Assembly (NCBI GenBank): GCA_949296775.1
Contig: CASFQA010000002.1
Span: 312,313-376,312, forward strand
DNA from: an uncultured bacterium
GTDB taxonomy: Bacteria; Bacillota_I; Bacilli_A; RFN20; CAG-826
Reading direction: 5' to 3'
DNA length: 64,000 bases
The notes beneath the pieces are model-generated. The model worked only from the letters and a program-made list of their open reading frames with translations. It had not been told where the DNA came from and did not search any database. Numbering within the stretch: the stretch's first letter is position 1; each line of letters starts with the position of its first letter. This document shows positions 26,350-34,836 of this stretch, in pieces. The translations under genes and the position numbers were made by a program.

Positions 26350-26411
26350 AGTGTAGTGAGTGTAGTTTATAGTGTAGTTGCAGTGTAGTATTGCTACACT
26401 GCAACTACACT
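26350..26411. repeat. AGTGTAGT repeat cluster with an 18-bp perfect inverted repeat
   Basis: AGTGTAGT occurs at 26350, 26359, 26371 and 26382, then in inverted form towards 26411. The last two direct copies form the left arm (26371-26388) of a perfect 18-bp inverted repeat, with loop TATTG and right arm 26394-26411. No T-run follows and no gene starts nearby, so an operator or a relic of a lost gene's control region fits better than a terminator. Confidence 0.85.
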
Positions 26412-26562
26412 GGACCACTAAAAAGCCGCCTCCCATCGGATTTTTCATACTTAACAAATTCAGCGAGACCATAATTGCTAGGAATTTAACTAACCAGTTA
26501 GAAAAAGGGGTCACGGTTTAAGACATGCCCGATTGATCATTCAGCTAGATGATGAACAGAAA

Positions 26563-26592
26563 GAAAACGACCAGGGGTTCCCGGTCGTTTTC
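26563..26592 (-). terminator. Terminator of the 26606-28174 lipoprotein gene
   Basis: GAAAACGACC (26563-26572) pairs perfectly with GGTCGTTTTC (26583-26592) over a 10-nt loop. Read on the minus strand the stem ends in a T-rich tail just after the gene's stop codon. Confidence 0.85.
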
Positions 26593-26605
26593 TTCGTTAT
26601 GTCCC

Positions 26606-28174
26606 TTAATCTCCGTAAGTCACGTACATCGGCCATTGGACGAGGGTGAAGCGGCCTTCGATTTCGATGTAGGCGGCGTAGGCGTTGAAGGTGGCGTAGC
26701 TTTGGAAGTTGGTATTGGTGAGGGGGGTTCGGGACTCCTGGCTCTGGTTCGGGCCGGCATAGATCCCATAGGCGAAGGGCGACCCATCCGCATCGTTATA
26801 CATTACGAGCAGCCCATCGACCCCGAAGCTATAGGTGGTCAGGCTTTCGGCCGAGTATCCGTTATAGGCGTGGCGGGTCGGCTCGCCGAAATCGATTGTG
26901 ACGTAATAGACCTCGTCATCTATGGTCAGGTAGATGAGGTTTTGGGTTTTGGAGGCTTGCACGTAATCGGCGCGGGTTTGGTAAATTTCCTTCCCTTCGC
27001 AATCATAAAGGGTCAGCTCCTGCCCAGTGAAGTAATAGAAGCAATCGAGCGATTTCGAATAGGTGGCCGAAACCGGCAAGATGGTGATGGGTTCGAGTTT
27101 GTCGTTTAAGATGAGCTTCGACGATTTGTTGTAGTAATTGCCGGAATTCATTTTGACGAAGGAATTGATTTCGCTTGCGCTTATACCCCATTCCTTAATA
27201 TCACCGTTTTTATCGATGATCACCGAATCGGCGTCCATCAAGGTCTTGTGGCCGTTGATCTCGCGGATGTCGATGGCGGCCAAAGAATATTCCCCGTCTT
27301 TGTCTTTGAGCAAAGTCGAATAGTTGGTGATCAAGTAGGGCAAATCAATCTCTTTGTATGTCCCTTTCAGGATATCGAGCGAGTAAGACTCGAGGGCGTA
27401 TTTGACCCCGTTTTCGTAATAAGCGTAATTCTCGGCTTCCTCGGGCAGGGCGTAGGCTTTCTGGGCGATCAGTTGGCCTCCGACGGTAATGACCTCATCG
27501 GCGGAGTAGATGGCGTTGGGCAGGCGGAAGGAGGCGATGATCTTGTTGTTTTCGTCAGCCACCATCCATAGATCGCCGCCAAGGTTCAGCTGGTAGTCCG
27601 GGAGGCCGAAGGCTTCTCCGTCGATGAAGCCGGCGAGGGTGTCTTTTCGCCGCCTTTCCCCCTCATAGGTTTTCTCCGGCTGGGCGGAGGTGTACCAATA
27701 GGCGATCTCATTGTCGGTCTCCCCGAATATCGAGAGGGTGTCGTCTTCGACGTAAAATGTCGGGTTGACCATTCCGTAATAGCTGGCGAGCTTGTTGCCG
27801 AAGCCATCGGTGACGGCGGTGTATTTACGGTCAAAGGTGATGAGGAGGAAGCCGGCGAGGGAATTGCCGTAAACGGCGTAGGAGTCGGCATCGATCTCGG
27901 TGGCGATTTCCTTATCGGCGACCAAGGAGTAGAAGCGATAGTCCCCGTTGACGTCGGAATAAACTTCCAAGCCCGAGGAGGAGTCGACCAACATGAATTC
28001 GCTCGTGTCGGAGAAAGGGGCGATGGTTTTCAAAGTCGGTTTGTTGTAGCTGACTTTGCTTTCTTCGAGGTTAGCATCGATGATGTCGCTTAGCCCTTTG
28101 CCATATCCTAGGGTAGCCTCGGAACAGCCGGCGAGGGCGAGGATGGGAAGGATGATCCAAACGGATTTTTTCAT
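26606..28174 (-). CDS. Lipoprotein of unknown function
   Basis: 522 aa. A typical lipoprotein signal peptide (KKSVWIILPILALAGC) puts the lipidated cysteine at residue 17. The mature part has many short beta-strand-like stretches alternating with acidic turns (SSGLEVYSDVNGDYRFYSLV, FLLITFDRKYTAVTDGFGN, SLDCFYYFTGQELTLYDCEG), a pattern like beta-propeller domains. That is an impression, not a family match. Excellent GGAGGT ribosome-binding site at 28183-28188, a promoter at 28209-28236, and its own terminator, so it is a single-gene unit. It sits on the outer face of the membrane. Confidence 0.8.
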   Translation of the reverse strand: MKKSVWIILPILALAGCSEATLGYGKGLSDIIDANLEESKVSYNKPTLKTIAPFSDTSEFMLVDSSSGLEVYSDVNGDYRFYSLVADKEIATEIDADSYAVYGNSLAGFLLITFDRKYTAVTDGFGNKLASYYGMVNPTFYVEDDTLSIFGETDNEIAYWYTSAQPEKTYEGERRRKDTLAGFIDGEAFGLPDYQLNLGGDLWMVADENNKIIASFRLPNAIYSADEVITVGGQLIAQKAYALPEEAENYAYYENGVKYALESYSLDILKGTYKEIDLPYLITNYSTLLKDKDGEYSLAAIDIREINGHKTLMDADSVIIDKNGDIKEWGISASEINSFVKMNSGNYYNKSSKLILNDKLEPITILPVSATYSKSLDCFYYFTGQELTLYDCEGKEIYQTRADYVQASKTQNLIYLTIDDEVYYVTIDFGEPTRHAYNGYSAESLTTYSFGVDGLLVMYNDADGSPFAYGIYAGPNQSQESRTPLTNTNFQSYATFNAYAAYIEIEGRFTLVQWPMYVTYGD

Positions 28175-28208
28175 GGGGATTGACCTCCATCAATCAGTAG
28201 GTGCTTTT

Positions 28209-28236
28209 ATTTTAAAGCAAATCATCCGCTTGTCTA
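28209..28236 (-). promoter_or_regulatory. Promoter of the 26606-28174 lipoprotein gene
   Basis: On the minus strand: TAGACA (28231-28236), 16-bp spacer, TAAAAT (28209-28214). Confidence 0.6.
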
Positions 28237-28355
28237 TACATGGGCAGTTCATTCCCCGGCCTCATCGTCAATAGGGTGCAAGAAAGAAATTGCCATGATT
28301 TAGGAAAAAGGGATTAACTGGCAGGCCTGTCGAGTTCCCAAATGCCGTTTGTTTG

Positions 28356-28456
28356 TTGCTCTAAATAGCCAAATAGTTGCTCTAATTTGCTCTAAGTTGC
28401 GTTATTCTAGTAAAAAGTTGCTCTAACTGAATTTTGCATTGATATTGTTGCTCTAA
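28356..28456 (+). repeat. TTGCTCTAA operator-like array upstream of the AlbA-type gene
   Basis: Exact TTGCTCTAA starts at 28356, 28377, 28387, 28418 and 28448, at spacings of 21, 10, 31 and 30 bp, all close to whole helical turns. A degenerate copy (TTGCGTTAT) begins at 28397. Positions 28384-28426 are repeated perfectly at 30004-30046, downstream of the gene. Confidence 0.92.
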
Positions 28457-28489
28457 TCTGGTTTAATTTTGTTAAGAAGGTGGTTAACG

Positions 28490-29944
28490 ATGGAATCAGC
28501 AGAGTTGATTAAACTCGTCGAGCATATTCAGAAAATCCAAACCGAGACGCCCCGCATCGAGGTGAAGGCCGCGGAGGTTAGTTGTCCTACCCGGCTTTAC
28601 GATACTTTATCGTCCTTTTCTAACCAAGATAGCGGCGGGGTGATTGTTTTTGGCCTCGACGAGCATAATGGTTTTTCGGTAGCTGGGGTTTATGATCCAG
28701 CCGACCTCCAAAAGAAAGTTACGGGGCAATGCAATGAAATGCAGCCGCCTGTTCGACCGCTTTTTTCCTTCGCGGAGATTAACGGGAAGACCGTTGTATC
28801 CGCTGAGATCCCCGGGGTCGATTATTCGGAGCGTCCGGTTTTTTACCGAGGCGTCGGGCGGAATAAGGGGTCCTATATTCGCGTTGGGGATTCCGACGAG
28901 CACATGACTGAATTGGAAATCTACTCCTATATTAGTTTCGTTAAACATACCCATGACGATGCTCGGCCGGTCGCGAACGCTGATTTCTCGATGCTCAAGG
29001 AGTCTTTGCTTGAAACTTTCCTAAATAGGGTCAAAACCGACCGTCCGAATTTAAGCAAAAACGTTTCTGACGAACAGATTTTCAAGTTGTATTCAATTGA
29101 TGTCGATGGTCATCCCAGCTTAGGAGCGTTATTGGCATTCGGGCTTTACCCCCAGTCGCTTTTCCCCCAACTTTGTCTTACCGCGGTAGTGGTTCCGGGG
29201 TTGCATATGGGCGATACCGGGGAATCGGGCGAACGTTTCGTGGACAACGAGAGAATAAATGGTTCGATTGGCGACATCGTCAAAGAAGCGGTTAACTTTG
29301 TTGCCAGAAACTGCCGAAGGATGACTATCATTGATGAAAAAGGAGAGCGCAACGATCGGCTTGAATACCCCCTTACGGCTATTCGGGAAGCGGTGCTCAA
29401 CGCTTTGATTCATCGCGATTACAGCAGCTTCAGCGAAAATATTCCCGTAACATTGGAGATGTATAGAGATCGAATTGAGATTCGCAATCCCGGCGGTCTT
29501 TTCGGCCGATCCACCATCGAGGATTTGGGCACGACTAGGCCGCTAAGCCGCAACGCCATGCTAATTAATATGCTTGAGCCTATTTCCGTTTCCGAGAATC
29601 GGTATTCCGGCATCCCTACCATCCGAAAAGAGATAAAAGAGGCTGGTGGCAAACCTCCGGCATTCATTTCTCATAACGGCGAGTTTAAGGTGATAATCTA
29701 TAGCCCCATGGTTGCGAAAGCGGATGAGTCGGATGACCAACCCGATGATTTGGCAAAGCGATTCTACGATATATTGGAATTTTGCTTAACGCCACGAAGC
29801 CGTGAAGAATTGATGCAATTCACCCACTTCAGCCGTTATTATTTGATGGACAAAATCATCAACCCGTTGTTGGGAGCAGGTCTTTTGGCTATGACTAGGC
29901 CTGATGCCCCTAAAAGCCGTTATCAAAAATATTACAAGGTTTAA
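28490..29944 (+). CDS. AlbA_2/Schlafen-type ATP-binding regulator
   Basis: 484 aa. The N-terminal AlbA_2 (Schlafen-like) domain (residues ~15-130) shows the usual ESxxxEVKAAE-type start, SSFSNQDSGGVIVFGLDE and RGVGRNKGSYIRVGDSDEHM. A GHKL-like C-terminal part follows (EYPLTAIREAVLNALIHRDY and IEIRNPGGLFG), then a winged-helix tail (PRSREELMQFTHFSRYYLMD). Proteins of this class are usually annotated as transcriptional regulators or RecG-like ATP-binding proteins and are common in mobile and defence regions. Start ATG 28490 is preceded by AAGAAGG. Arrays of TTGCTCTAA on both sides suggest that the winged helix binds them. Confidence 0.85.
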   Translation: MESAELIKLVEHIQKIQTETPRIEVKAAEVSCPTRLYDTLSSFSNQDSGGVIVFGLDEHNGFSVAGVYDPADLQKKVTGQCNEMQPPVRPLFSFAEINGKTVVSAEIPGVDYSERPVFYRGVGRNKGSYIRVGDSDEHMTELEIYSYISFVKHTHDDARPVANADFSMLKESLLETFLNRVKTDRPNLSKNVSDEQIFKLYSIDVDGHPSLGALLAFGLYPQSLFPQLCLTAVVVPGLHMGDTGESGERFVDNERINGSIGDIVKEAVNFVARNCRRMTIIDEKGERNDRLEYPLTAIREAVLNALIHRDYSSFSENIPVTLEMYRDRIEIRNPGGLFGRSTIEDLGTTRPLSRNAMLINMLEPISVSENRYSGIPTIRKEIKEAGGKPPAFISHNGEFKVIIYSPMVAKADESDDQPDDLAKRFYDILEFCLTPRSREELMQFTHFSRYYLMDKIINPLLGAGLLAMTRPDAPKSRYQKYYKV

Positions 29945-30006
29945 CGATCTTCAAAAACATCGGCACAAACAGATGAGGTTGCCCCTTTATATTTACTTGC
30001 TTTAAT

Positions 30007-30077
30007 TTGCTCTAAGTTGCGTTATTCTAGTAAAAAGTTGCTCTAAAACGGCAAACAGTTGCTCTAATTTGCTCTAA
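30007..30077 (+). repeat. TTGCTCTAA array downstream of the AlbA-type gene
   Basis: Copies start at 30007, 30038, 30059 and 30069 (spacings 31, 21, 10 bp). Positions 30004-30046 are identical to 28384-28426 (43 bp), so the gene is bracketed by a direct repeat 1620 bp apart. Confidence 0.92.
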
Positions 30078-30110
30078 TTTGCGTTATTCGCCTTTATTGG
30101 GATTGCCTCC

Positions 30111-30116
30111 TATAAT
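30111..30116 (+). promoter_or_regulatory. -10 box of the 30124 gene, probable leaderless start
   Basis: TATAAT ends 7 nt before the ATG at 30124; no ribosome-binding site. The TTGCTCTAA array ends 33 bp upstream of this box. Confidence 0.55.
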
Positions 30117-30123
30117 TACTTCG

Positions 30124-31086
30124 ATGCCGAACTATACCGATTTCCGTGGCCACTTCCTCTCCTGCACATACGAACAGGGCCGTTTGAGGTTATTCGATGA
30201 CGATGAGTTGGCGGCCGACGTTCATCCCCGTTATCTCAAAAAGGTCGACTGCGTCCCCATCCCTCCTTTCCGGCTGGGGGATGAGCTTTACCTGTTTGAT
30301 TACGATACAGGGATCGAGTCCATCGATCTAGTAAGTGGCGAAAGCCGCTTCAGCCCGCTTCGCGCAATCCAAGACATCCATCTTTGCAACGAATCGTTGG
30401 GTTTTGTCTTTAAGCAGACCAAAGCCTTCCTTTTCGACTTCTCCAGACTAAGCATCGTCAAAGAGGTCAAAACATCGTATGACTGGTCGACTGGCGACGT
30501 CTGTTCCGGTTTAGCCATTTACGGTGGCGGGAAGCTGCGTTATATCCCCGACTCGGACATCGAGACGGCCCATCAGTTCAAGCTCCGGCTCAAAGGCCCT
30601 TGGCGTTGCTATGGCGACGAAATGGGCCATCTGACGATCATCGGTTATTTGCATGTCGATAAGCAGTGGCGCTTTGCCGAAATCAATCTTGACCTTCATG
30701 ACGATTCGCATTCATCGATCCTTTTGCCCTCGCCTTGGGGCGATTTCGCGACCCCCGGTTGGGTCGGTTGGTTTTTGAACACCGCCGATAGGTGTTCGAT
30801 CAGCCGTCCGGAGTTGACTTACCCTGCGAAGACGATCCCCGACGCTTTCCACGCGTTCGTCTATCTTCTGCATAAATACAACGTCTTCGCCGCCTTCCGT
30901 TCGGTCGATGGGGCGGCTTTGAGGCAGGATTGCCCCGAGCCGATTCTCAAAGAATACGAGAGATTAATCGAGGCGTTCGAGACTTTCCCCGTCGGGTACT
31001 CGGATTATTCGGCTAGGGAAAAATCCATCGTGAGGCAGGGCGAACGTCTGAAACGACTGACGATCGGCTATCTGGCATTCCATTAA
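30124..31086 (+). CDS. Hypothetical cytoplasmic protein
   Basis: 320 aa from the ATG at 30124, chosen because a TATAAT box ends 7 nt before it; the 15 in-frame codons upstream overlap the promoter. No signal peptide or membrane segment. The N-terminal ~230 residues have a strand-turn rhythm (LYLFDYDTGIESIDLVSGES, AFLFDFSRLSIVKEVKTSYD) reminiscent of a beta-propeller; the C-terminal ~80 residues look helical. No family recognised. It lies directly after the downstream TTGCTCTAA array, so its promoter could be affected by whatever binds there. Confidence 0.65.
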   Translation: MPNYTDFRGHFLSCTYEQGRLRLFDDDELAADVHPRYLKKVDCVPIPPFRLGDELYLFDYDTGIESIDLVSGESRFSPLRAIQDIHLCNESLGFVFKQTKAFLFDFSRLSIVKEVKTSYDWSTGDVCSGLAIYGGGKLRYIPDSDIETAHQFKLRLKGPWRCYGDEMGHLTIIGYLHVDKQWRFAEINLDLHDDSHSSILLPSPWGDFATPGWVGWFLNTADRCSISRPELTYPAKTIPDAFHAFVYLLHKYNVFAAFRSVDGAALRQDCPEPILKEYERLIEAFETFPVGYSDYSAREKSIVRQGERLKRLTIGYLAFH

Positions 31087-31325
31087 CGCGCTTAGGGAAG
31101 TTGTTTTCTTCTAGGCGATCCGTATCCGAATGGCCTGGGTTAGTCGATTTCACCGCAAAAATCCGTTTATTCAGCCGAGTCGGGACTGAATGCCATTGAT
31201 TTCCAAGCCCGCCGGAAAATCGGCGAAAGAGCGGTTATTGCCGGTTTCGCTTGCAATCCGCCGATTATCACCCATAATGAGCCGCTGCTTTATAAGCAGC
31301 CATTTGTTGGAGTATGATTTTCCCG
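31087..31325. other. Intergenic region with a short hairpin
   Basis: 239 bp. GCTGCTT at about 31284-31290 pairs with AAGCAGC around a 3-nt loop, shortly upstream of the TATGAT box of the protease operon. No T-run follows, so it may be a control hairpin rather than a terminator. I see no gene. Confidence 0.4.
31313..31318 (+). promoter_or_regulatory. -10 box of the M6 protease operon, probable leaderless start
   Basis: TATGAT ends 7 nt before the ATG at 31326, with no ribosome-binding site between. Confidence 0.5.
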
Positions 31326-32855
31326 ATGAAGAAACACCTCGCTTTTTTATTCTTGCCCTTCTTGGTCCTAGGGTTAGCCAGCTGCAATATCTATGACCTA
31401 GTCGACCGGACCTCCGGCAATTCTTTCGTTCCGCCGCTCACCAGCGACGGCCATTATGTCCTAGAAAACCCAACCCCTTTCACCTACCGGGACCTCCAGC
31501 TTTCGGCCGAGATGGACGCTTTGCCCTCGACTGGGGAATACACCGTTTTGGTCTTGCCGATCGAGATGAGCGACTTCCCCTTCGCTTCCTCGGCCATGAC
31601 CGACTTAGACACCGTCCTCAATTCGCCGGATGGCACCTCGTATTGGGAGTCGCTTTCGAGCTTCTACTACAAGTCGAGCTATGGTCAATTGAAGGTCGAC
31701 TTCGAGATCGCCCCCATCTATCAATGCGGGATGACCGCCAGTCAGGCTTATAGCAAATACGGGACCAACATCCAATACCCGGATAACGGCATCACCCTGA
31801 TCGACGCGGCCTTGAAAAACTACAAGAAGGACCATCAGACCACCGGTTTCGACCGCGCACACAACGGCTGGATCGATGGGATCGTCGCCGTCTACTCCTG
31901 CCCCGACTCCCAATCCTACGACTACCCTTTCAACGATTTGACCAACTTCTATTGGGCCTATACCTACTGGGCTCAGCAGGACCCGAACCCCATCTCCCCG
32001 TCCTTCAACCTTTATTTTTGGCTCTCGATCGACTTCATCTACACCCCGGACGGGGAGCTTGACGCCCATACCCTCATCCATGAGTTCGGCCATATGCTCG
32101 GGCTTGATGACTATTACCCCTCCAGCACCTCAAAATCCCCGTATAATGCCTTCTTCCCCGTCGGTTGGCTCGATATGATGGATGGGAACGTCCTTGACCA
32201 CAACGCTTTCTCGAAGATGGCGCTCGGCTGGATCAAGCCGACCGTCGTCGCCGATGAATGCACGGTTGAGCTCAAGCCTTTGCAAGACGGGGCCAACGCC
32301 ATCGTCTTGCCTAGCGCCTCCTGGAACGGCTCGGCCTTCGATGAGTATCTGATCTTCGAACTCTACACCCCGACCGGATTGAATGAGCTCGATAGCACCG
32401 TCCAATACACCGGGCGGCCGATCGGGTTCCAGCACCCCGGGGTCAAGATACTCCATGTCGACGCCAGGGTGATGGAGATTACCCTGACTTCTTCGGGCAA
32501 AGGAAGCGGCGAATACCTCGAGGGCACGACCCTTAACCCCTCCAGAACCTCCCAATATCTCCGTTATTACCAAGTGGGGGCGACCAATTCCCAAAAGATC
32601 AGCTCCTACGCTGAGGATAAATACTCGCTTGTTTCCTTGATTGACGCCTCCTCCCCTTCCGTCAACCCCTTTTACCGGCAGGGCAACGCCGACGATGGAT
32701 CGCTTTTCCATGCCGGGGACACCTTCTCCTTGCAAGATTATTCGGTCTATTTCCCCGAGGGCACGACCCTCAATAACGGGGAGGAGCTGAACTATTCGGT
32801 CTCCATCTCTTATTGCGGCTATGACAAAGCCACCCTCACCTTCACCAAATTATGA
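31326..32855 (+). CDS. M6-like metalloprotease lipoprotein (paralogue 1)
   Basis: 509 aa. The lipoprotein signal peptide ends in LVLGLASC with Cys20 as the lipidation site. The catalytic zinc motif is HEFGHMLGLDD with His252, Glu253, His256 and a third ligand candidate Asp262, matching the HExxHxxGxxD pattern of the immune-inhibitor-A/M6 and related metzincin-type families. The order is N-terminal strand domain (GEYTVLVLPIEMSDFPF), SSYGQLKVDFEIAP, the catalytic part, then a C-terminal beta domain ending with LFHAGDTFSLQDYSVYFPEG. It would be a surface-anchored secreted peptidase. First of three tandem paralogues, 4-bp overlap with the next. Confidence 0.82.
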   Translation: MKKHLAFLFLPFLVLGLASCNIYDLVDRTSGNSFVPPLTSDGHYVLENPTPFTYRDLQLSAEMDALPSTGEYTVLVLPIEMSDFPFASSAMTDLDTVLNSPDGTSYWESLSSFYYKSSYGQLKVDFEIAPIYQCGMTASQAYSKYGTNIQYPDNGITLIDAALKNYKKDHQTTGFDRAHNGWIDGIVAVYSCPDSQSYDYPFNDLTNFYWAYTYWAQQDPNPISPSFNLYFWLSIDFIYTPDGELDAHTLIHEFGHMLGLDDYYPSSTSKSPYNAFFPVGWLDMMDGNVLDHNAFSKMALGWIKPTVVADECTVELKPLQDGANAIVLPSASWNGSAFDEYLIFELYTPTGLNELDSTVQYTGRPIGFQHPGVKILHVDARVMEITLTSSGKGSGEYLEGTTLNPSRTSQYLRYYQVGATNSQKISSYAEDKYSLVSLIDASSPSVNPFYRQGNADDGSLFHAGDTFSLQDYSVYFPEGTTLNNGEELNYSVSISYCGYDKATLTFTKL

Positions 32856-33286
32856 AAAAGACCCTCTTCCTCTTCGCCATCTGCCTAACTTCGCTCTCTT
32901 CCTGCGCCTCGCGCCGCCTTTCCTCCTCTTCTAGCGAATCCGCCATCATCGACGAGTTGGAGGGGCAGGAGGTTAGCAAATATGGCTTCCAGGATCTTAA
33001 CGACACCCAATACGCGGATTCGTTGCCGACTAAGGGCCGATATTCGGTTTTGGTGCTGCCGATCGAATTCTACCGGTTCGCCGAGAGGAAGCTGACGGAT
33101 TTGGATAAGACGCTAAACGCCGATAACGACAGCCTGTTCCATGCCGGCGATTGCTTTGATATCGATACTTACCGTAATTACTTCCCGGATAAGGGGAGAT
33201 TCAATAATGAGGAGGAATTCCCTTACCTCATCGACGTCCTCTCCGTCAGCGAAAAATCGGCCGTTATTCAAATCAAGGAGGTTTAA
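32852..33286 (+). CDS. Internally deleted M6-like paralogue (no catalytic domain)
   Basis: 144 aa. The signal peptide ends in LSSC, followed by a serine run. Residues ~60-90 (RYSVLVLPIEFYRFAERKLT) match the N-terminal strand domain of the flanking proteases. Directly after DKTLNADND the sequence continues with SLFHAGDCFDIDTYRNYFPD, which matches their extreme C-terminus. The whole zinc-protease domain is missing without breaking the frame. It overlaps the upstream gene by 4 bp and lies 2 bp from the next. It could be a relic, or a decoy or regulator that keeps the protein-contact domains. Confidence 0.75.
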   Translation: MKKTLFLFAICLTSLSSCASRRLSSSSSESAIIDELEGQEVSKYGFQDLNDTQYADSLPTKGRYSVLVLPIEFYRFAERKLTDLDKTLNADNDSLFHAGDCFDIDTYRNYFPDKGRFNNEEEFPYLIDVLSVSEKSAVIQIKEV

Positions 33287-33288
33287 CC

Positions 33289-34836
33289 ATGAAGAAAACG
33301 CCTTTGCTTTTATCCTTATTGCTGCTAGTCGGCTGCAGATCCACCTCGAGCAGCAGTAGCTCGTCCACCTCGAGCAGCAGCAGCAGCTCGCCGATCGAAT
33401 TGAATGGCTTTCATAAAGCCGAATCGATCAATGAGAACATGACCTTGTTCGACGTCTATTCCTCCCAATCGACTCCGAACCTTCCCTCGATCGGGGAATA
33501 CGACATCTTGGTCCTGCCGATCGAGATCGAGGGTTATCCTTTCGCCGATGAGGATTTGCAGACGATAGAGATCGCCACCACCGGCAGCGCCGAGGAGACC
33601 GGTTATTGGGAAACTCTCCCCTCCTATTACGAGAAATCCAGTTATGGGGCCTTGCGGATCAATTGCGAGGTCGCCCCGGTCGTCAAGATCGACAAGACCC
33701 CGCAAGAACTGCTCGATTCGACCAGCGACCCGGCGGCTTATTGCCTGAATGTGGGACTGAACCAATATAAAGGGGACGTCAAGAAATTCGACCATAACGG
33801 GGACGGGTTGATCGACGCCACGATTATGATTTATTCCTGCCCGGATGCCGGCCATTCGCGGGAAATCGCCTCCATCGACCCCTACGCCGATTATTTTTGG
33901 GCTTATACCTTTTTCAACGGCGAGGCTTTGCCCGACGCCGATCCCGACGATCCGGTCGGCTTCTATTATTTCTGGTCCTCCCTCGATTTCTTCCAAGATG
34001 CCGGGGAAGGGAAAATCGATTGCCATACCATCATCCATGAGTTCGGGCATATCCTCGGGGCCGACGATTATTACGATGCTGATTTCGCCGTCAACGGCTA
34101 CGACAATCCGGCCGGGGGATCGATCATGATGGATTGCAACGTCGGCGACATGGACATGGCCACCAAATTGCTTTATGGCTGGAGCAAGCCTTATGTGGTG
34201 AGCGAGGATTCCACCCTCACCATCAAGCCCTCCGAGAGCAGCGGGGATTGCATCCTCATCGCCGATAATTGGAACGGGACCGGGTTCGACGAATTCCTTT
34301 TGCTCGAGCTATATACCCCGACCGGGCTTAACGAGCTTGACTCCAAGCAAGCCTATCCCGATTTGGGGGCGACCCTGCCGAGCGAGGCCGGGGTTAAGCT
34401 TTGGCACGTCGATAACCGGCTGGTGTATGGCCCGGGGTTCTTGGATGGGATGAACTTCCAAGACGTCGCCTATTTGACCGATGAGGAAACCGCTTCCGGA
34501 GAATACAACAAGTATAGCCTAATCGACGGTAGGCTTTATGCCAACGGCTTAGCCATCGCCGCCTCCAATTCCGATTACGCCCGTTGCGTTTCCTTGCTTG
34601 GCCAAGACATCTTCTCCTTGCAGCTTATCCAAGCCGGCGGAGAATATACTTTCGATCGGGCTGACGTCAGCACCGCGAACGCCGACCTCTTCCATACCGG
34701 CGACACCTTTGATATGGAGGGGAGCGAGTTCTTTCCTTCCGGCAAGCTGAACAATGGGGCGAGCCTGCCCATTTCCATACTCTTCGATTCGGTTAGCGAA
34801 AAGGAAGCGAAGATAACCATCACCTACCATGAGTAA
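33289..34836 (+). CDS. M6-like metalloprotease lipoprotein (paralogue 2)
   Basis: 515 aa. Signal peptide KKTPLLLSLLLLVGC with the lipobox cysteine at residue 16, then a long serine-rich linker, a usual spacer that lifts a domain off the membrane. Catalytic motif HEFGHILGADD with His250, Glu251 and His254. A KKFDHNGDGLIDATIMIY stretch resembles a calcium-binding loop. The C-terminal LFHTGDTFDMEGSEFFPSGK block is shared with its two upstream paralogues. Strong AAGGAGGT ribosome-binding site at 33275-33282. It overlaps smpB by 8 bp, so protease and tmRNA-binding protein share a transcript. Confidence 0.82.
   Translation: MKKTPLLLSLLLLVGCRSTSSSSSSSTSSSSSSSPIELNGFHKAESINENMTLFDVYSSQSTPNLPSIGEYDILVLPIEIEGYPFADEDLQTIEIATTGSAEETGYWETLPSYYEKSSYGALRINCEVAPVVKIDKTPQELLDSTSDPAAYCLNVGLNQYKGDVKKFDHNGDGLIDATIMIYSCPDAGHSREIASIDPYADYFWAYTFFNGEALPDADPDDPVGFYYFWSSLDFFQDAGEGKIDCHTIIHEFGHILGADDYYDADFAVNGYDNPAGGSIMMDCNVGDMDMATKLLYGWSKPYVVSEDSTLTIKPSESSGDCILIADNWNGTGFDEFLLLELYTPTGLNELDSKQAYPDLGATLPSEAGVKLWHVDNRLVYGPGFLDGMNFQDVAYLTDEETASGEYNKYSLIDGRLYANGLAIAASNSDYARCVSLLGQDIFSLQLIQAGGEYTFDRADVSTANADLFHTGDTFDMEGSEFFPSGKLNNGASLPISILFDSVSEKEAKITITYHE

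Larger units (their letters stand above)
25087..26548. other. Decayed accessory intergenic region
   Basis: About 1.46 kb without an intact gene. It contains two repeat arrays (25629-25720 and 26350-26411) and a wrecked P-loop ATPase fragment (25749-25890), listed separately. A minus-strand frame of about 38 codons (roughly 25310-25425) reads as ordinary protein but has no recognisable family. The remainder has frequent stops in all frames and looks like eroded coding sequence. Confidence 0.6.
28175..28489. other. Divergent intergenic region
   Basis: 315 bp between the lipoprotein and the AlbA-type gene. The left part carries the lipoprotein promoter and ribosome-binding site; the right part (28356-28456) is filled by TTGCTCTAA repeats. 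I see no gene in it. Confidence 0.7.

Noticed and set aside
25087..26548. CRISPR array as explanation for the repeats
   Set aside because: Units are directly adjacent with no spacers in the 23-bp array, repeats are short and degenerate, and no cas genes are near.
28356..30077. CRISPR or insertion-sequence explanation for the TTGCTCTAA arrays
   Set aside because: Repeats are 9 bp at helical spacings, there are no terminal inverted repeats, and the enclosed gene is not a transposase.
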